Numbered from the stretch's first letter, positions 51,090 through 62,480 are shown. The stretch: DNA of 64,000 nt from Adiantum capillus-veneris (GCA_014529385.2 CM043967.1:83078778-83142777), one strand, 5' to 3'. Numbers and translations: made by a program. The notes: generated from the letters alone by a model not told the origin.

Positions 51090-52015
51090 AAAAGAGAAGA
51101 GAACTACATCAAAAAGTTTGATGGCACAAACTTTGCTATTTGGCGCCACTGGCATATGCAAGATGTTTTGATAAACAAAGGCTTGATAGCACCCTTGCAT
51201 GAAAGAAGAGAGAATGCGTACATTGTAAACAGTGGGAAGACTTGAATGAGCATGCCATGGCAACCATTCGCTTGCACCTTGGTGAATCTATTTACTTTAC
51301 CATAATGGATAAGACCAATGCTAAAGATTAATGTGATGCTCTATGTGTAGCATGGGATGGAAACAATGCCTTGAACAAGGTTTTCTTGATGAAGAAGCTT
51401 ATGCGCATGAATATGAAAGAGGGCACTAATATTATTTCTCACTTGAACAAGTTCAACAACATATTTTCACATATTACTCCAAAAGGTCTCAATTTCAATG
51501 ATGAAATGAAGGTTATTTTCTTGCTATGTTAGCTACCATCATCATGCGATACCTTCAACACAGCCATAAGCAATTCTACACCTAATGGAAAGCTAGTTTT
51601 CAATGATGTTGCTAGTGTGTTGCTCACTAAGGAGATTCAATGTCAATATCTTGATGTGAGTGGGCATGGTGATGCGTATGTGGCTAGTGGCAATCATGAC
51701 AAGAAAAGGTAGTGTGATCGTAGCCGCAATCGTTCTCAAGATTGCAGGCAAGGTCGTAGCAAGAGTTGTGGTAAAGACATGAGAAATGTTGAGTGCTACT
51801 ACTGCCATAAAATGGGACACTTAAAGAAAGATTACCGCACATTGCAGCATGGCAAGGGCAAGGAGAAAGCAAAGTCTGACAAACATAAAAGAAGCGCGAA
51901 AGTTGAAGAGCTTTGGTTCTCCAGCCATTGAGACAGTTTTTGATGTGCCAAATGATGTGTTGATTTTCACATCAAATTTGAGTCCTGATGCATTGTTAGC
52001 TCTTAACGAGTGTTG
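51090..52015 (+). pseudogene. Element E gag
   Basis: KLFDGTNFAIWRHWHMQDVL, EHAMATIRLHLGE, FNDVASVLLTKEI, then a zinc knuckle CYYCHKMGHLKKDY whose last Cys is Tyr, and a Lys-rich tail. Typical copia gag (UBN2/Retrotran_gag type) order. Broken by several stops; the protease that should follow (DSGA motif) cannot be found and seems deleted near 51930-52020. Confidence 0.8.
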
Positions 52016-52762
52016 GTGAACAGCTAAATGATTTGGGTTACACTACCATATTTGCTCACGGTTCTTGGATTATCAAGAAGGCAAATCTAGTCATGCTTAA
52101 AGTCCAGAAGTTTGGCTCAATGTATTCATTTTATGTCTCTTTTGTGAAAGATAATTCTATTTGTGTAGCCGAGCTGCCGTCTACAGAGTTGTGGCATAGC
52201 CGACTAGGTCATATGAATCAGAAAGGAATGAAAGTCTTGCAGTATTCTCCTTATATGCCTGTGTTAGATTACTCTAACTTCTCTTTATGTGAGCATTGCA
52301 TCTATGGAAAACAAACTAGGTTGGCATCAACACCTTTAGACAAGGAGTTAGGAAGTCCTCTAGATCTCACTTCTGCAGACCTATGCCAGTCAAGTCTCTA
52401 GGGGGAGCATTATACTTCTTGACATTCATAGATGACTCTACTAGAAAGGTGTGGGTTTATCTCTTAAAGCAGAAGAGCGACGTCTTTAGTGTCTTCCAGA
52501 AGTTCTTAGCCCTGGTCGAGAACCAATTCGAGTAGAAAGCTTAAAGCTTTGCAAAGTGACAATGGAGGCCAGTACATCTCCTCCAAATTCAAGGACTTTT
52601 GCAGTAAATGAGGCATTAGAAGACAATTTACCATGCCTTACACACCTACTCAGAACAGTGTGGCTGAGAGTATGAATAGAACCATTCAGGAATGAGTCAC
52701 TTCTATGTTGTCTACTACAGCCAACTTACCTCAAGAATTTTGGGTAGAAGCTGTTATAACGG
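52016..52762 (+). pseudogene. Element E preintegrase and integrase, left part
   Basis: GAG-preintegrase: LPSTELWHSRLGHMNQKGMK and [16 protein letters not shown]. Integrase core: [20 protein letters not shown] (first Asp), GGQYISSKFKDF, IRRQFTMPYTPTQNSVAESM (catalytic Glu in VAE), then FWVEAVIT, at which point element B interrupts the frame. A frameshift lies near 52400 and stops follow. Confidence 0.8.
52758..52762. repeat. Target-site duplication of element B, left copy (AACGG)
   Basis: AACGG before the left LTR; AACGA at 61960-61964 after the right LTR. One base differs. The integrase reading frame is restored if the duplication is collapsed. Confidence 0.7.
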
Positions 52763-53711
52763 TGTTGGGAGAGCGAATCACAACACCTATAGAGTGCAGC
52801 AACACAAGCTAGATCAACATAATGTCAATTGAGGACACAGATGACACGATGGGTGCATGGAGACAATCTCTTTAGCTTGTCAGGCTGAGACCATCCCACA
52901 CATACAACACTTTGGAAGGCTAACTAAACCACAATCTAGAATCTCACTGCTCTCAACTACATCACTCAACCCATATACACGCAAACAAAAGAAAACTCAC
53001 TAAAGCATACAAAAACCTTACAAAATTTAAGGAACACCATCCCCTCACTAGGATACACATGTCCCAAAGCCTCTACACTCAAAACCTTCTCTCTATACCC
53101 ATTTGCAAAAAATGCGTATTAAGACAGAGTCGGATTTTGGAAGTGCTCAAAACTGAAATCTATGGGTACCTATGCATAGCTTAGATCACCACGATTCTAA
53201 CAACTACTTGCAAGCAAAAAACATACATCGTTTGATATACTTACAACCACATAGCTCGTAGATGTGCGAGCGTGTTCGCTCCGTTCCGTGAGGAATGCTT
53301 GGTGTTGTCGTGTAGCTCTCTCCGAGCCTATCGCGATGGTGCAGTCGGGTCTCCAATGTGATGAATGAGTGGGGAGTAGCGCCAAGATGAAGCTCATGCT
53401 CTCTCTCTCTCTTTTTCCCTCACACATAGTCGACGGCAGCTTAAAACTGGATAATGATAAAAGTTTTTCTTACAAAATGGCCTAGGTACCTTATATACTA
53501 AGGCTACCATAGGTTAAACATAAATAGAGTTATAGGGGTAAAACGGCTTTGTATGTACAATCTGGAAGTGCCATTGCACCCCGGCTTCTGCAACTAGGCT
53601 AACTACTACTCATTACAAATGATGTTTTTAACCATAATCCACAGCATTTCATAACTCTCAAAAAATAAGGCTTTGTTGAGTTATGTCATGTTGTTGACCC
53701 ACGGGTCAACA
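52763..53711 (-). repeat. 3' LTR of element B
   Basis: 949 bp, TGTTGGGAG...GGGTCAACA on plus. Closely matches 61017-61959. On the minus strand it starts TGTTGACCCGTGGG. TATA-type sequence TATATAA at 53491-53497 (minus). Confidence 0.9.
53491..53497 (-). promoter_or_regulatory. TATA-type box in element B LTR
   Basis: Minus-strand TTAGTATATAAGGTACC. Conserved in the other LTR at 61741-61747. Confidence 0.5.
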
Positions 53712-53728
53712 TTCCCCTCCTCCAAGTT
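53712..53728 (-). other. Polypurine tract of element B
   Basis: Minus strand TTGGAGGAGGGGAA directly before the TGTTGACCC LTR start, the expected primer for plus-strand DNA. Confidence 0.75.
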
Positions 53729-53844
53729 CATGTCATCCCTGACATACCCTGGTTGTCAATGTCGGTATGGTCTTTGTTGTCGTTTGGTTATCTTGTGCTC
53801 CACTGCATGTACGTTTGTCAACCCACAACAAGAACTATGATCCA

Positions 53845-54306
53845 TGAAAATCATGATTGGTGATGAACTTTATGTCCTTCACATTGAAGCCTTGAGCTGC
53901 AACATCTGCTGCTATCATTATAGTGTTATTGCCATATCTAAATTCAGAAATAACTTAATCTCGATCAGCCTAACTCTTGTCATCATGGATAGATAAAGCT
54001 CCATCCATCACTTGCTCGAGCAAATCTGTCAATTTTGAGTATGTCGCATTCTCAAAAACAATTTTTATAATTTGTAGAATTGAAGGATTGGCTTTCAAAT
54101 CTTGTGAGCCAATGGCAATTTTGTAAGAATTTTGTACAAATTGCCTTCAACTTCTTCACTCCAATACCAAGTCTATCTGTCATGCCAAATCTGGGAGGTA
54201 ATCTGTCTTATTTGAGGTTGAAAACCCATGTCCAGCATTCAATTCTCCTCATCAAGGACAAGATATGTAACCATGTGAAGGTTGCTTTGTCGACCATTTG
54301 TGTTTG
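53845..54306 (-). pseudogene. Captured fragment of a DEAD-box RNA helicase (DDX5/RH20-like)
   Basis: Read leftwards: MVTYLVLDEEN then MLDMGFQPQIRQITSQIW (helicase motif II, DEAD changed to DEEN), YWSEEVEGNLYKI, PILQFYKL, SKLTDLLEQVMDG, then ALSIHDDKS, FRYGNNTIMIAADVAAQGFN (motif V region) and VKDIKFITNHDFHGS. This follows plant RH20-type helicases across several hundred bases without introns, apart from an internal gap where IFVETKKGCD..T..LR is expected. Several stops; N-terminal motifs (Q, I) and the C-terminus (HRIGRTGR) are missing. It is a dead, apparently intron-less host gene fragment inside element B. Confidence 0.8.
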
Positions 54307-56589
54307 ATCTTCTTCACTAGTGACTTTTTTGTTCCTGCATCAAGGTGATCAAAGTTGCATGTGCCACTGTTAGCTTTTTGTGTTGTGTAAATCATTATAC
54401 TACTTCTACTTGATACATGACTTAATTAAAGCCTGACAAACCCCAATTAATTCCCCAAGTTAGTAACTTGCTTCAAAATGGCCTTATCTGACATAATTCG
54501 CTATAGATGACCGCCTATGAGCTATCATTGTCCATTTGTCCCACAACTCATATACATGACATACAGGGTATGTACATGTCTATCATGGCTCTAGATTTGA
54601 AAAGAATGCATCATTGGTTGGCTAGGGGTTAGACTTCTATCCTCTCTTTTTTTATATAAACCCTTATCTTGTATCCTCTATTCATAGCCTCCTAAAAAAG
54701 TTTGGGTTGGACTTGTATTTGGCACTTTTTGGACTTTAGTCTCGAAAATGATTGATGGGCATATCTGGCACCTTATGGCTACCAAACACATGTAGAACCA
54801 ATGATGATGATCAGAATTGGTCTTGATCCCTAGTTGCTCTTGCAAAAATCTATCACAAAAGATGATTGAACTGTCATTTTTGCCCCTTTTGTTCTTGTCA
54901 GTATTGTTAGTCCCTTTTCTTTGTTATGCTTCATTAAGTCACATACAAGATAGAAGATTTACAGTATAAAGATCTACTTCCTGTATACGGCCTTGTCGTT
55001 GCATGAAATGTCTAATGGCAACTTTACACTTGATGGATACTTTTGTTTAGTCGCATCACCAACTTCCTTTATCCTTGTAGTCCATCCCAGAGTTTGATGA
55101 CCATTCTCAGTCATGTTTGGCCTCATGTTGTTGTCGAAGGTTGATCAGCGTTCTTTTCTTACCTCTGGAATTACCCATTATGCAAATGGATTTTGAGACA
55201 TACTTTGTGAAGTGTCATCATTTTCTTGGACCTTCTTTGTTTTGTACTACTCAGGCGTCTCTTCAGTCTCTTTGTCACATGGATTATGGATTTTTTCCTT
55301 TTTTTGGGGGAAAATTTGCAAAAATAACAAAAGAAAACCAAAAATCAACTCAACAAAAAGCAAAATCATTCAAATATAATTCTAAACACTATGTACACTA
55401 TACAATGTCCCTAAGGGCTCATATATGGCTTTTGTCCCCGTACTCCTCTTGTAACGCTATTATGAGGTCTGAATTTTGTCAAAAAATATCACAATCAAAC
55501 ACAAAATTTCAATACAATCCACAAAACATTGCCCTCTAATATTCATATATTAGGTTTGCATTTAGAATGCATCCCCCCCTCCTGTTTGGAGTCCTCCTTG
55601 ACGACAGGGTATCTCCAAGGGTATGTGTTGTGCTAGGGCAATCAAAAATTGTGCTTATACAGGCCTTGTAATGTAGCCCTATTATGCATACACATTCAAT
55701 CCATGGAAAAGATTTATATTGTGCAGGATGTGGATATAAGCAATTTTCATATTGGCATTTTTTAGCGAGGCTTCCTATTCTAAGCAATGTTATGTTTTTT
55801 GAAGGTCTTCTGTCGTTTGCTTGATTGAAGGTTGTAGAGCTTTTTCAAAGGCTTTCTTATCTATTTGATGCTTCTTTGGAATCCAGTTTAGCTGTGTGGT
55901 TGGTTTTTGTATTTGGCATTATCCCTCATCAGTGGGTTCTCTTCTAACTGTATCCGTAGGAGGACTTGAAAGAATTCAAGCGGCAGTGCAGTAACAGTAG
56001 TTTCATTGGTTCCTTTGGGACCCGATTCTTCGTGCTTACTGGCTGTTTTGTTGATGTTGCTCGTTTGGGAACCCATACTTATCCTTGCTTCATTTGTGTT
56101 TGAAGAGACATCTTTGGAATCCACCTTGTCATTGTGGGAGTCAACAACGGTTTTTGCTTCAACCCTTGTACTCTTGGTTGAGGACGAGATTCAGACTTTG
56201 GGAGTCAATACTTTAACTATTTTGGAATCCAAATAAACTCTTGACCTCTATGTGCTTGAATCAACTTCTTTGAAACCCAAATTTGAGTTGCGAAAGATTT
56301 CGAGTTTGTGATTTTCTTAGCCTTTCTTACACACTTCAATTGTTTTCCTTTTGATGTTGGATCTTGTGATCTTTCATCAGAGATCTTTATCTTATTGATT
56401 CATACCTGTTTTTGACTAGAGTTAGCTCTTTGGTATCCATATTTCTCAAGCTTTTTGGCTTTGACTTGTTGTTCTTTTCTTTTGGCCTTTTTTGGTTGTC
56501 ACGAAAACCGATTGCCCTTTCTAAAATGCACTCCTCTCGCTTTAAGCTTTTGCATTGCGAAGCTCCACACATCCACAGTTATTTAGGCT
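54307..56589. other. Element B interior without recognised genes
   Basis: 2.3 kb where pol would be expected. Short open frames on both strands (for example 55117-55539 +, 55888-56124 -, 56387-56572 -) contain no RT, RNase H or integrase motif I recognise. The part near 56387-56590 (MCGASQCKSLKREECILERA, minus) aligns with the sequence after the protease in the copy at 11600-11650. Confidence 0.5.
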
Positions 56590-57110
56590 TACGCAACTAT
56601 GCTAGAAGTTCTGATCCTGCTACAGTAGCAGAATCAAACTCCTCCATAGGTGTTCTCATCACATCTCTGTAACCATGGTCCTTCAAGTTTATCCTTGTCG
56701 TGGTTTCCATATATCTCAAATAAATATGGTCATAACCCCAGTCTTGGACCATTTTCAATTGTCGCTTGAATGGTCTTTCTAGAATGATGTCATAGTTATT
56801 CTTCTTGCCAAAGTCAACAATAGCAAAGGTTTGCCCATATTCAATGTCACAAGAAGTAACAACTGCTTTTTCTAGCAGTCCTATGGGCCTTTCCATGTGT
56901 CTGTCTACAAGCTGCAGTTTCATCTTGGTAACCCTCACTGCTAGTTTTTCCCATTTTTTTCCAGATCTCTTTTGTTGCAATGGCGATGACAGCTCCATTG
57001 TCAAGGATTGCCACGGTTTTTATACCTTGGAATTCCACTAGAAGAGTATGTGCTCTCATCTTCTCCCTCATAACACTTGCCACCCTTATTTAATGGCACT
57101 GGCGTAGTGT
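56590..57110 (-). pseudogene. Element B aspartic protease
   Basis: EFQGIKTVAILDNGAVIAIA (DNG at the DSG active-site position), TKEIWKKM, then in a shifted frame RPIGLLEKAVVTSCDIEYGQ, NYDIILERPFKRQLKMVQDW, IYLRYMETTTRINLKDHGYR, TPMEEFDSATVAG. Matches the protease split by element A at 4700-4832 and 11302-11590. At least one frameshift (near 56900). Confidence 0.7.
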
Positions 57111-59066
57111 TGAGCTGAGGCATTTCTAGCTCTTTGATCCCTTGATTTGAGTCTTTGGTTTTTTAACACCAAATTTCTCTAGGCATTTTTCCACAGTAGC
57201 CCACATGTTTGGTCGTATTGTGAGAAACTCGGCTAACGTTATCGTACAGTTGACTGGTGTCAACAAAATGTCTATCAACTTTTGAATCGATGACCTTGTT
57301 GGAAGACAGTCTATGTGATGGGACTGTAACAACCTCTAGCTTGGCCTCCTACTCTCCCGTATAGGATGGTAGTGTTCTTAGCGAATGGGGTTGACTATCC
57401 ATAGACCGTACAAATCCTTTGTCTCTCCCCAGTACGATTCCACTTCTACATTCATTTGAGATTCAGTCTCAATTTCTCTATTGGTAGAAGAGACACTCCT
57501 CTTCCATCACTCGTCTGCTTAGCTCACTCGCTTCATTGGCCTCTCTAACTTGTTTTCACAATTTGTCAAGACCATCTATTTTTTTGCAACTCTCGGGTAT
57601 AGTTAGGTTAAATCCCTCGGAAGAGTTATCCGTGGTATTCAACACTATCCTTGGTTCTAATGTTGGGTCCTTGAGATTTGATCCGTCCTTATGACTGGAA
57701 TCTGGCTCTTTTCATTCTTGGTTTGGTGGAATTACTGGTATAGGTGGGACAGGGATGACACCCTCAGGTTTTTCAACTGGTGGTTCTAGTAAAGCTTGGG
57801 CTGTGTTAATCATTTTTTGGCACATTTCAAGCCCATCCTTTCCTAGTTCCGCATATGGATATGTCATCCACATTTGTTCTTGGGTTTGGTTGTTTTTGAG
57901 TCGTGTTTCATAGGCTTTTAGGAGGGCGTCTAATGGCTCATTAACCTTCTCGACCAATACTGATCCTCCCAAACTACCACTTCTCGGTTTCTTATATGTG
58001 GATGGATCTTCTGGAGGTTGAGACATATGCGTAAGAGAAGGTGCAACCATTTCCTCATGTTGTCTTATCTTCTCTTTAGCTTGGGTAAGCTCCTCAACTA
58101 GAGATTTTTGTATTCCTCACAAGTATCCACTAGATAAAGAGCTTCTTTGATCAATTAGTTTAGCATAAAACTCTTTATCATGTGTAGATCTTATTGAATA
58201 CCCGCATGTCTCATTCCCTGGATAAACATCAACATTGACCGTGATTGCGTAGGTAGTTCAACTCCCGTACAAAACTTGATGTATCTATTGAGCCGTAATG
58301 TCGCTTTACGTACTAATTCATCCTCTTTTTTTTCGAATTGGTAAATTTGCAAGACCGAATTGTGAGCTATGCCTTTCTACGAGAATTCTTTGATGAATTT
58401 CTCAAATAACTCATCAAGAGTCTCAAAATCACATCTTTCCACTGAGTCAAACTAGGTAGCCGCGTCATCTTCCAGAGTTAGTTCAAATCTCGCAAACTAT
58501 GTTGCAAAATCCAAAACTTCCTCTGCTTTAATTACTCTTCTAAAAGCTGCTCCGTGATCTCTCGGATCTTTATCTTTGAAATATTTCCTATTTACCCATT
58601 TTTGGACTTGGGATGGTCTAACTCGTCGATTGTCTACAAATCTAACCATAGACTCTCCCAATCCTTCTCTTGCTTCAGGTCTTCCAGTATGCCTAGGTTC
58701 TTCTTCAAAGGGATTAATCATTATGTTGGAGATTAGTCCTTAAGAAAGCATGTATGTCATCTCTGTGATCGCTTCATCTCTCATTATCGCTCTAGAAGGG
58801 AATCAAGGTGGCCCCCTCTTTGGAATTCTCATATGAATTATAGTGTTTGGTGGAGATATCTATGGTCCTTCATTGACAGAATATCCACCTCTTTCTAATG
58901 CAGTGTGTTGGTTTATGCATTCTACAACTCTGTACTCTCGTCCATACTTTTCAACAACTATAGATTTCCATTGGTAGGCGACTCCGTATGTATAGACATT
59001 ATGATTTATTATCCAAACTCTTTCAACAATCTTGGTCTTTATCAACTGCAAGTTTGGAAGATCCAT
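57111..59066 (-). pseudogene. Element B gag
   Basis: From about 59066: LPNLQLIKTKIVERVWIINH, then NPFEEEPRHTGRPEARE, VRPSQVQKWVNRKYFKDKDP, FARFELTLEDDAAT, FDSVERCDFETLDELFEKFI, ELVRKATLRLNRYIKFCTGV. This is a capsid pattern of the Retrotrans_gag type. It is followed by a Pro-rich linker (VAPSLTHMSQPPEDPSTYKK, PVPPIPVIPPNQE) and CTITLAEFLTIRPNMWATVE, which precedes retroviral-type proteases. Stops occur every 50-100 codons. No zinc knuckle seen. Confidence 0.65.
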
Positions 59067-59490
59067 TGTGGGTGGATGCTCCTCTACTGTTGGGATCTCG
59101 AACCTTGTATAAGCTAAGTTTGACTCTAAAGAGAATATGATCTCTTGTCTTAACAGATCTAGCTTGATATACGAAGGCTTATTCCAAAGTGTTCAAGTGC
59201 TTTAGCTAGGAAAAAGTCGAAACTATGTCCAAAACCGCGACCGTTTTCTCACAATTTTCTCAAATTGTCAGCTTTAAACACCCCCTAACTTCTTGATGAA
59301 CTTTGAGGCCTTAAACAACATTTTTTCGGGTGTTGACCAACAATGAATCACCCATTGGGTCTTTAATTATTGTTCATGTTTGACACCGAATCGTGTAGAG
59401 CTACTCTGGAGCTTCGTTTTAATTAAAAAAAGTTCTGAATCCGATATCAGTAGCTCAAGTTATGGCCAAAACAGTCAATCTGTGCTTGGA

Positions 59491-59512
59491 GACTTCATAC
59501 ACGTATGATGTC
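59491..59512. repeat. Leader palindrome copy 1
   Basis: Half-site GACTTCATACA joined to CGTATGATGTC; one mismatch to the perfect form. Confidence 0.8.
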
Positions 59513-59774
59513 TACTGGCTCAGAATTGCTCCAAAATTTAACTATGGACTCTCCTTGATGTATTCTAATCACTTCAAGTCTTAGTTTGTGATTCTGACAC
59601 TTTTAGGTAGGTCTATCAGTCCTTTTTCTGTTAGGTTGCCTGTAACTTCCCGAGAAGGTTAGGTAAGCCAAAAGTGATCCAAATTGAATGGAACTTGGCC
59701 TCTATGCGTATTTTATGCTGGAAAACACTTTTGTGATCTCATATGCAAGTTTTGACTTAAAATTTGGCACTTGA

Positions 59775-59796
59775 GACATCATACGCGTTTGATGTC
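59775..59796. repeat. Leader palindrome copy 2
   Basis: Half-site GACATCATACG joined to CGTTTGATGTC; one mismatch. Confidence 0.8.
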
Positions 59797-59837
59797 TTTT
59801 GAGGCAAAATGAAGCGAGTTTTGTCCCACTGACTCCT

Positions 59838-59895
59838 TATCACTGACTCCTTATCACTCAAGCGAGTTTTGTCCCACTGACTCCTTATCACTCAA
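59838..59895 (+). repeat. Short tandem repeat TGACTCCTTATCAC
   Basis: Three copies of CTGACTCCTTATCAC, two adjacent and one after a repeated AAGCGAGTTTTGTCCCA unit, which itself also occurs before the first copy. Confidence 0.85.
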
Positions 59896-59984
59896 GCAAC
59901 TCTCAGCAACTTCCAAAATTCAACAACATGCAGAAGATGGGTATCATGTCAAATGTTCAAATTTGATGCTAGAATCACCCTTCA

Positions 59985-60006
59985 AACATCATACGTGTAT
60001 GATGTT
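59985..60006. repeat. Leader palindrome copy 3
   Basis: Half-site AACATCATACG joined to TGTATGATGTT; symmetric except for the centre. Confidence 0.8.
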
Positions 60007-60273
60007 TGCTAATGAACTTTTGGACAAAATTCATTCACAAGCATCCCCAAGTCTCGAGCACTGGTTTTCAAGCACTTCTACCAATTTTCATACAAAAATG
60101 TGCTCAAAATCATAAGTTTTTCTATTTTCCGTTTTAGACACTCCGTCTTTTGTCTTTTGGGTGTCACGAGTGGGTCAAAACACTAGTCTCGATGTGTACT
60201 TAGGGTAAAAACTCCCTTCTGAACACTCTGTTGCAATCAAATTTTTCAAATTTGGTCTCCAGATGCCCCTTGA

Positions 60274-60295
60274 GACATCATACATGTATGATGTC
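60274..60295. repeat. Leader palindrome copy 4 (perfect)
   Basis: Half-site GACATCATACA followed by its exact reverse complement, giving a perfect 22-bp palindrome. Confidence 0.9.
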
Positions 60296-60998
60296 CAACT
60301 TTACAGAATTACAGTTTTTGTACACAGAACTCTTGCACATGCCCTCTTATATGCTCAACATCAATCAGTCATGCAAAAATGTCAAGAGAAATCTGTTTAT
60401 TGCATTTTTTCCCCTCATAAGCAGACTTTTCAAAGATTCTAAATGCCAACAAGCACGTCAACAAATAAATGAGTGATGAATAGCTTTAGATCAAAATCAG
60501 ATCATTGACCTAAACCTACTCCTACACATCATATGGAGTTTTGCATCTATGAGTAAAAAAACGCTTCAATGCCACACATGGACTAGCAAACACTTTTGTC
60601 ACTTCATGAATCACTCGACCACCAACAACTACTCTAATTTACAACTAATACTACAAATCTATATGTATTCTATAACGGGAGAGGGAGTTCCCTTTACACG
60701 TGTCAAAGTCTGCGAGATGAAGACTAAGTTCCAAAAGTGAGAGAAGCTCATGTGCAAGCAATAAAGAGGGAGAGCGAAAGAGAGAGAGAAAGAGGCTGCC
60801 GAAGGCGGTCGGCCGTACTCGCCCTAACTAAATCTACCTAGTCGTAGACCCTCAGCAAGACATGTGCTTCCTGGCTATCCACTTGATCTCGGAATAACCT
60901 CTTCCGAATCCACTTAAGAAAATAATTTCTTTAGCTTAAATTAAAGCAAGCAGCCATCACACGAGTGTTAGTAGTAATGCCTACTCAAGTCCTTGTGT

Positions 60999-61015
60999 CC
61001 CCGGTTGCGGCGCCA
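60999..61015 (-). other. Primer-binding site of element B
   Basis: Minus strand TGGCGCCGCAACCGGGG, one base after the LTR end. TGGCGCC-type sites are typical of Athila/Tat gypsy elements. Confidence 0.8.
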
Positions 61016-61016
61016 A

Positions 61017-61959
61017 TGTTGCGGGAGCTCACAACACCTATAAGGTGTATGCAACACAACCTAAATCAGCATAATGTCAATCGAGGACACAGATGACACG
61101 ATAGGCGCACGAAGGCAATCTCTTTATCTTGCCAAGCTGAGACTATCCCACACATACAACACTCTGGAAGGCTAACTAAACCACAATCTAGAATCTCATT
61201 GCTCTCAACTACACGACTCAACCCACATACACACAAACGCAAGGAAACTCACTAAACGATACCAGAATCGTACGAAACTTAAGGAACACCATCCCCTCAC
61301 TAGGATACACCTGTCCCAAAGCCTCTACACTCAAAACCTTCACTCTATACCCATCTACAAAAAACTCATATGAAGATAGAGCCAGGTTTTGAAAGTGCCC
61401 AAAACTAAAACCTATGAGTACCTAAGCGTAGCTTAGGTTGCCACAATTCTAATGACTACTTGCAAGAAAAAAATAGACATCATTTGATATACTTACAGTT
61501 GCAAATAGCTCATAGATGCACGAGCACATTCGCTCTATTCTGCAAGGAATGCTTGGTGTTGTTGCGTAGCTCTCTCCAACCCTATCGTGATGGTGTAGTC
61601 GGATCTCCAATGTGATGAATAAGCGGGGAGTAGCTCCAAGATGAAGCTCACACTCTCTCTCTTTTTCACTAGTACACAGCTGACGGCAGCTTAAAACTAG
61701 ATTATGATGAAAGTTTTTCTTACAAAATGACCTAGGTACCTTATATACTAAGGCTACCATAGGTTAAACCTAAAATAGAGTTAAAGGGCTAAAATGACTT
61801 TGTATGTACAATCAGGAAGTGCCATTGCACCTCGGCTTCTGCAACTAGGCTAACTACTCATTATAGATGATGTGTTTAACCATAATCCACAACATTTCAT
61901 AACTCTCAAAAAATAAGGCTTTGTTAAGTTATGTCATGTTGTTGACCCACGGGTCAACA
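61017..61959 (-). repeat. 5' LTR of element B
   Basis: 943 bp, TGTTGCGGGAG...GGGTCAACA on plus. Matches 52763-53711 with scattered substitutions. TATATAA at 61741-61747 (minus). Confidence 0.9.
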
Positions 61960-62480
61960 AACGACTGCTTATTTGATCAATCAGTCACCTAGTACACCAC
62001 TGAAGTACAAGGTTCCACAGGAGAAGTGGACGGATAAACATCCCAATTATGACAAATCACGTGTGTGTGGGTGTGAGGCATTCTCACATGTGCCAAAAGT
62101 GCTTAGACAAAATCTGGACCCCAAATCACACAAGTGCATCTTAATTGGATATGGTGTGGATGGGAGAGATGAGAAATCGTCTTTGACACCTAGAATCTAA
62201 GAAGGTTATACGCAACTCACAAGTGATATTGAATGAGTGTAAGATGCATAGATAGCCAATGAAAGACATTGAGTATCGCAGAGTATGGTTTGAGGATGTT
62301 GCCGCACCACTAGTTACACAGAATGTTGGACGTGCTAGTGATGCACCTTCCACTAGTACACACACACATGCTACTCCAGAGAGAACAAAATTTAGTAGTC
62401 AGGCACTTTGGATATCTACTCGTACATCTCATGCACCTCAGTGTTTTGAGCTAGGATACGACTATTTGCTAGTCACTGAC
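61960..62480 (+). pseudogene. Element E integrase, right part, and linker
   Basis: Resumes after element B with AYLINQSPSTPLKYKVPQEK then CGCEAFSHVPKVLRQNLDPK and CILIGYGVDG, the post-core integrase segment of copia. It continues into a Ser/Thr-rich linker (SDAPSTSTHTHATPERTKFS). Stops and a frameshift are present near 62200. Confidence 0.8.

Larger units (their letters stand above)
59067..60998 (-). other. Element B 5' leader with palindromic repeats
   Basis: 1.9 kb between primer site and gag, without long open frames. Four copies of a 22-bp palindrome occur at 59491, 59775, 59985 and 60274 (listed separately), embedded in diverged repeats of roughly 210-285 bp. A small tandem repeat of TGACTCCTTATCAC lies at about 59838-59895. 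Confidence 0.7.
52763..61959 (-). mobile_element. Element B: large gag-protease LTR retrotransposon without pol, carrying a helicase gene fragment
   Basis: 9.2 kb on the minus strand. LTRs 52763-53711 and 61017-61959, primer site TGGCGCCGCAACCGGGG (60999-61015), leader with palindromic repeats, gag and protease (59066-56590), a 2.2-kb non-coding stretch, a captured DEAD-box helicase piece (54306-53845), and a polypurine tract at the 3' LTR. No RT, RNase H or integrase motif is visible on either strand, so it looks non-autonomous. The primer site type (TGGCGCC...) is that used by Athila/Tat gypsy elements. A sister copy of its protease is at 3262-11650. Confidence 0.85.

Noticed and set aside
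53410-53760. Helicase homology continuing into the LTR of element B
   Set aside because: The match stops at the NHDFHGS block near 53845; sequence between there and the polypurine tract no longer follows the helicase family.
59491-60295. CRISPR-like array from regularly spaced palindromes
   Set aside because: Spacing is 210-290 bases with diverged repeats, not short unique spacers, and the setting is a plant retroelement leader.
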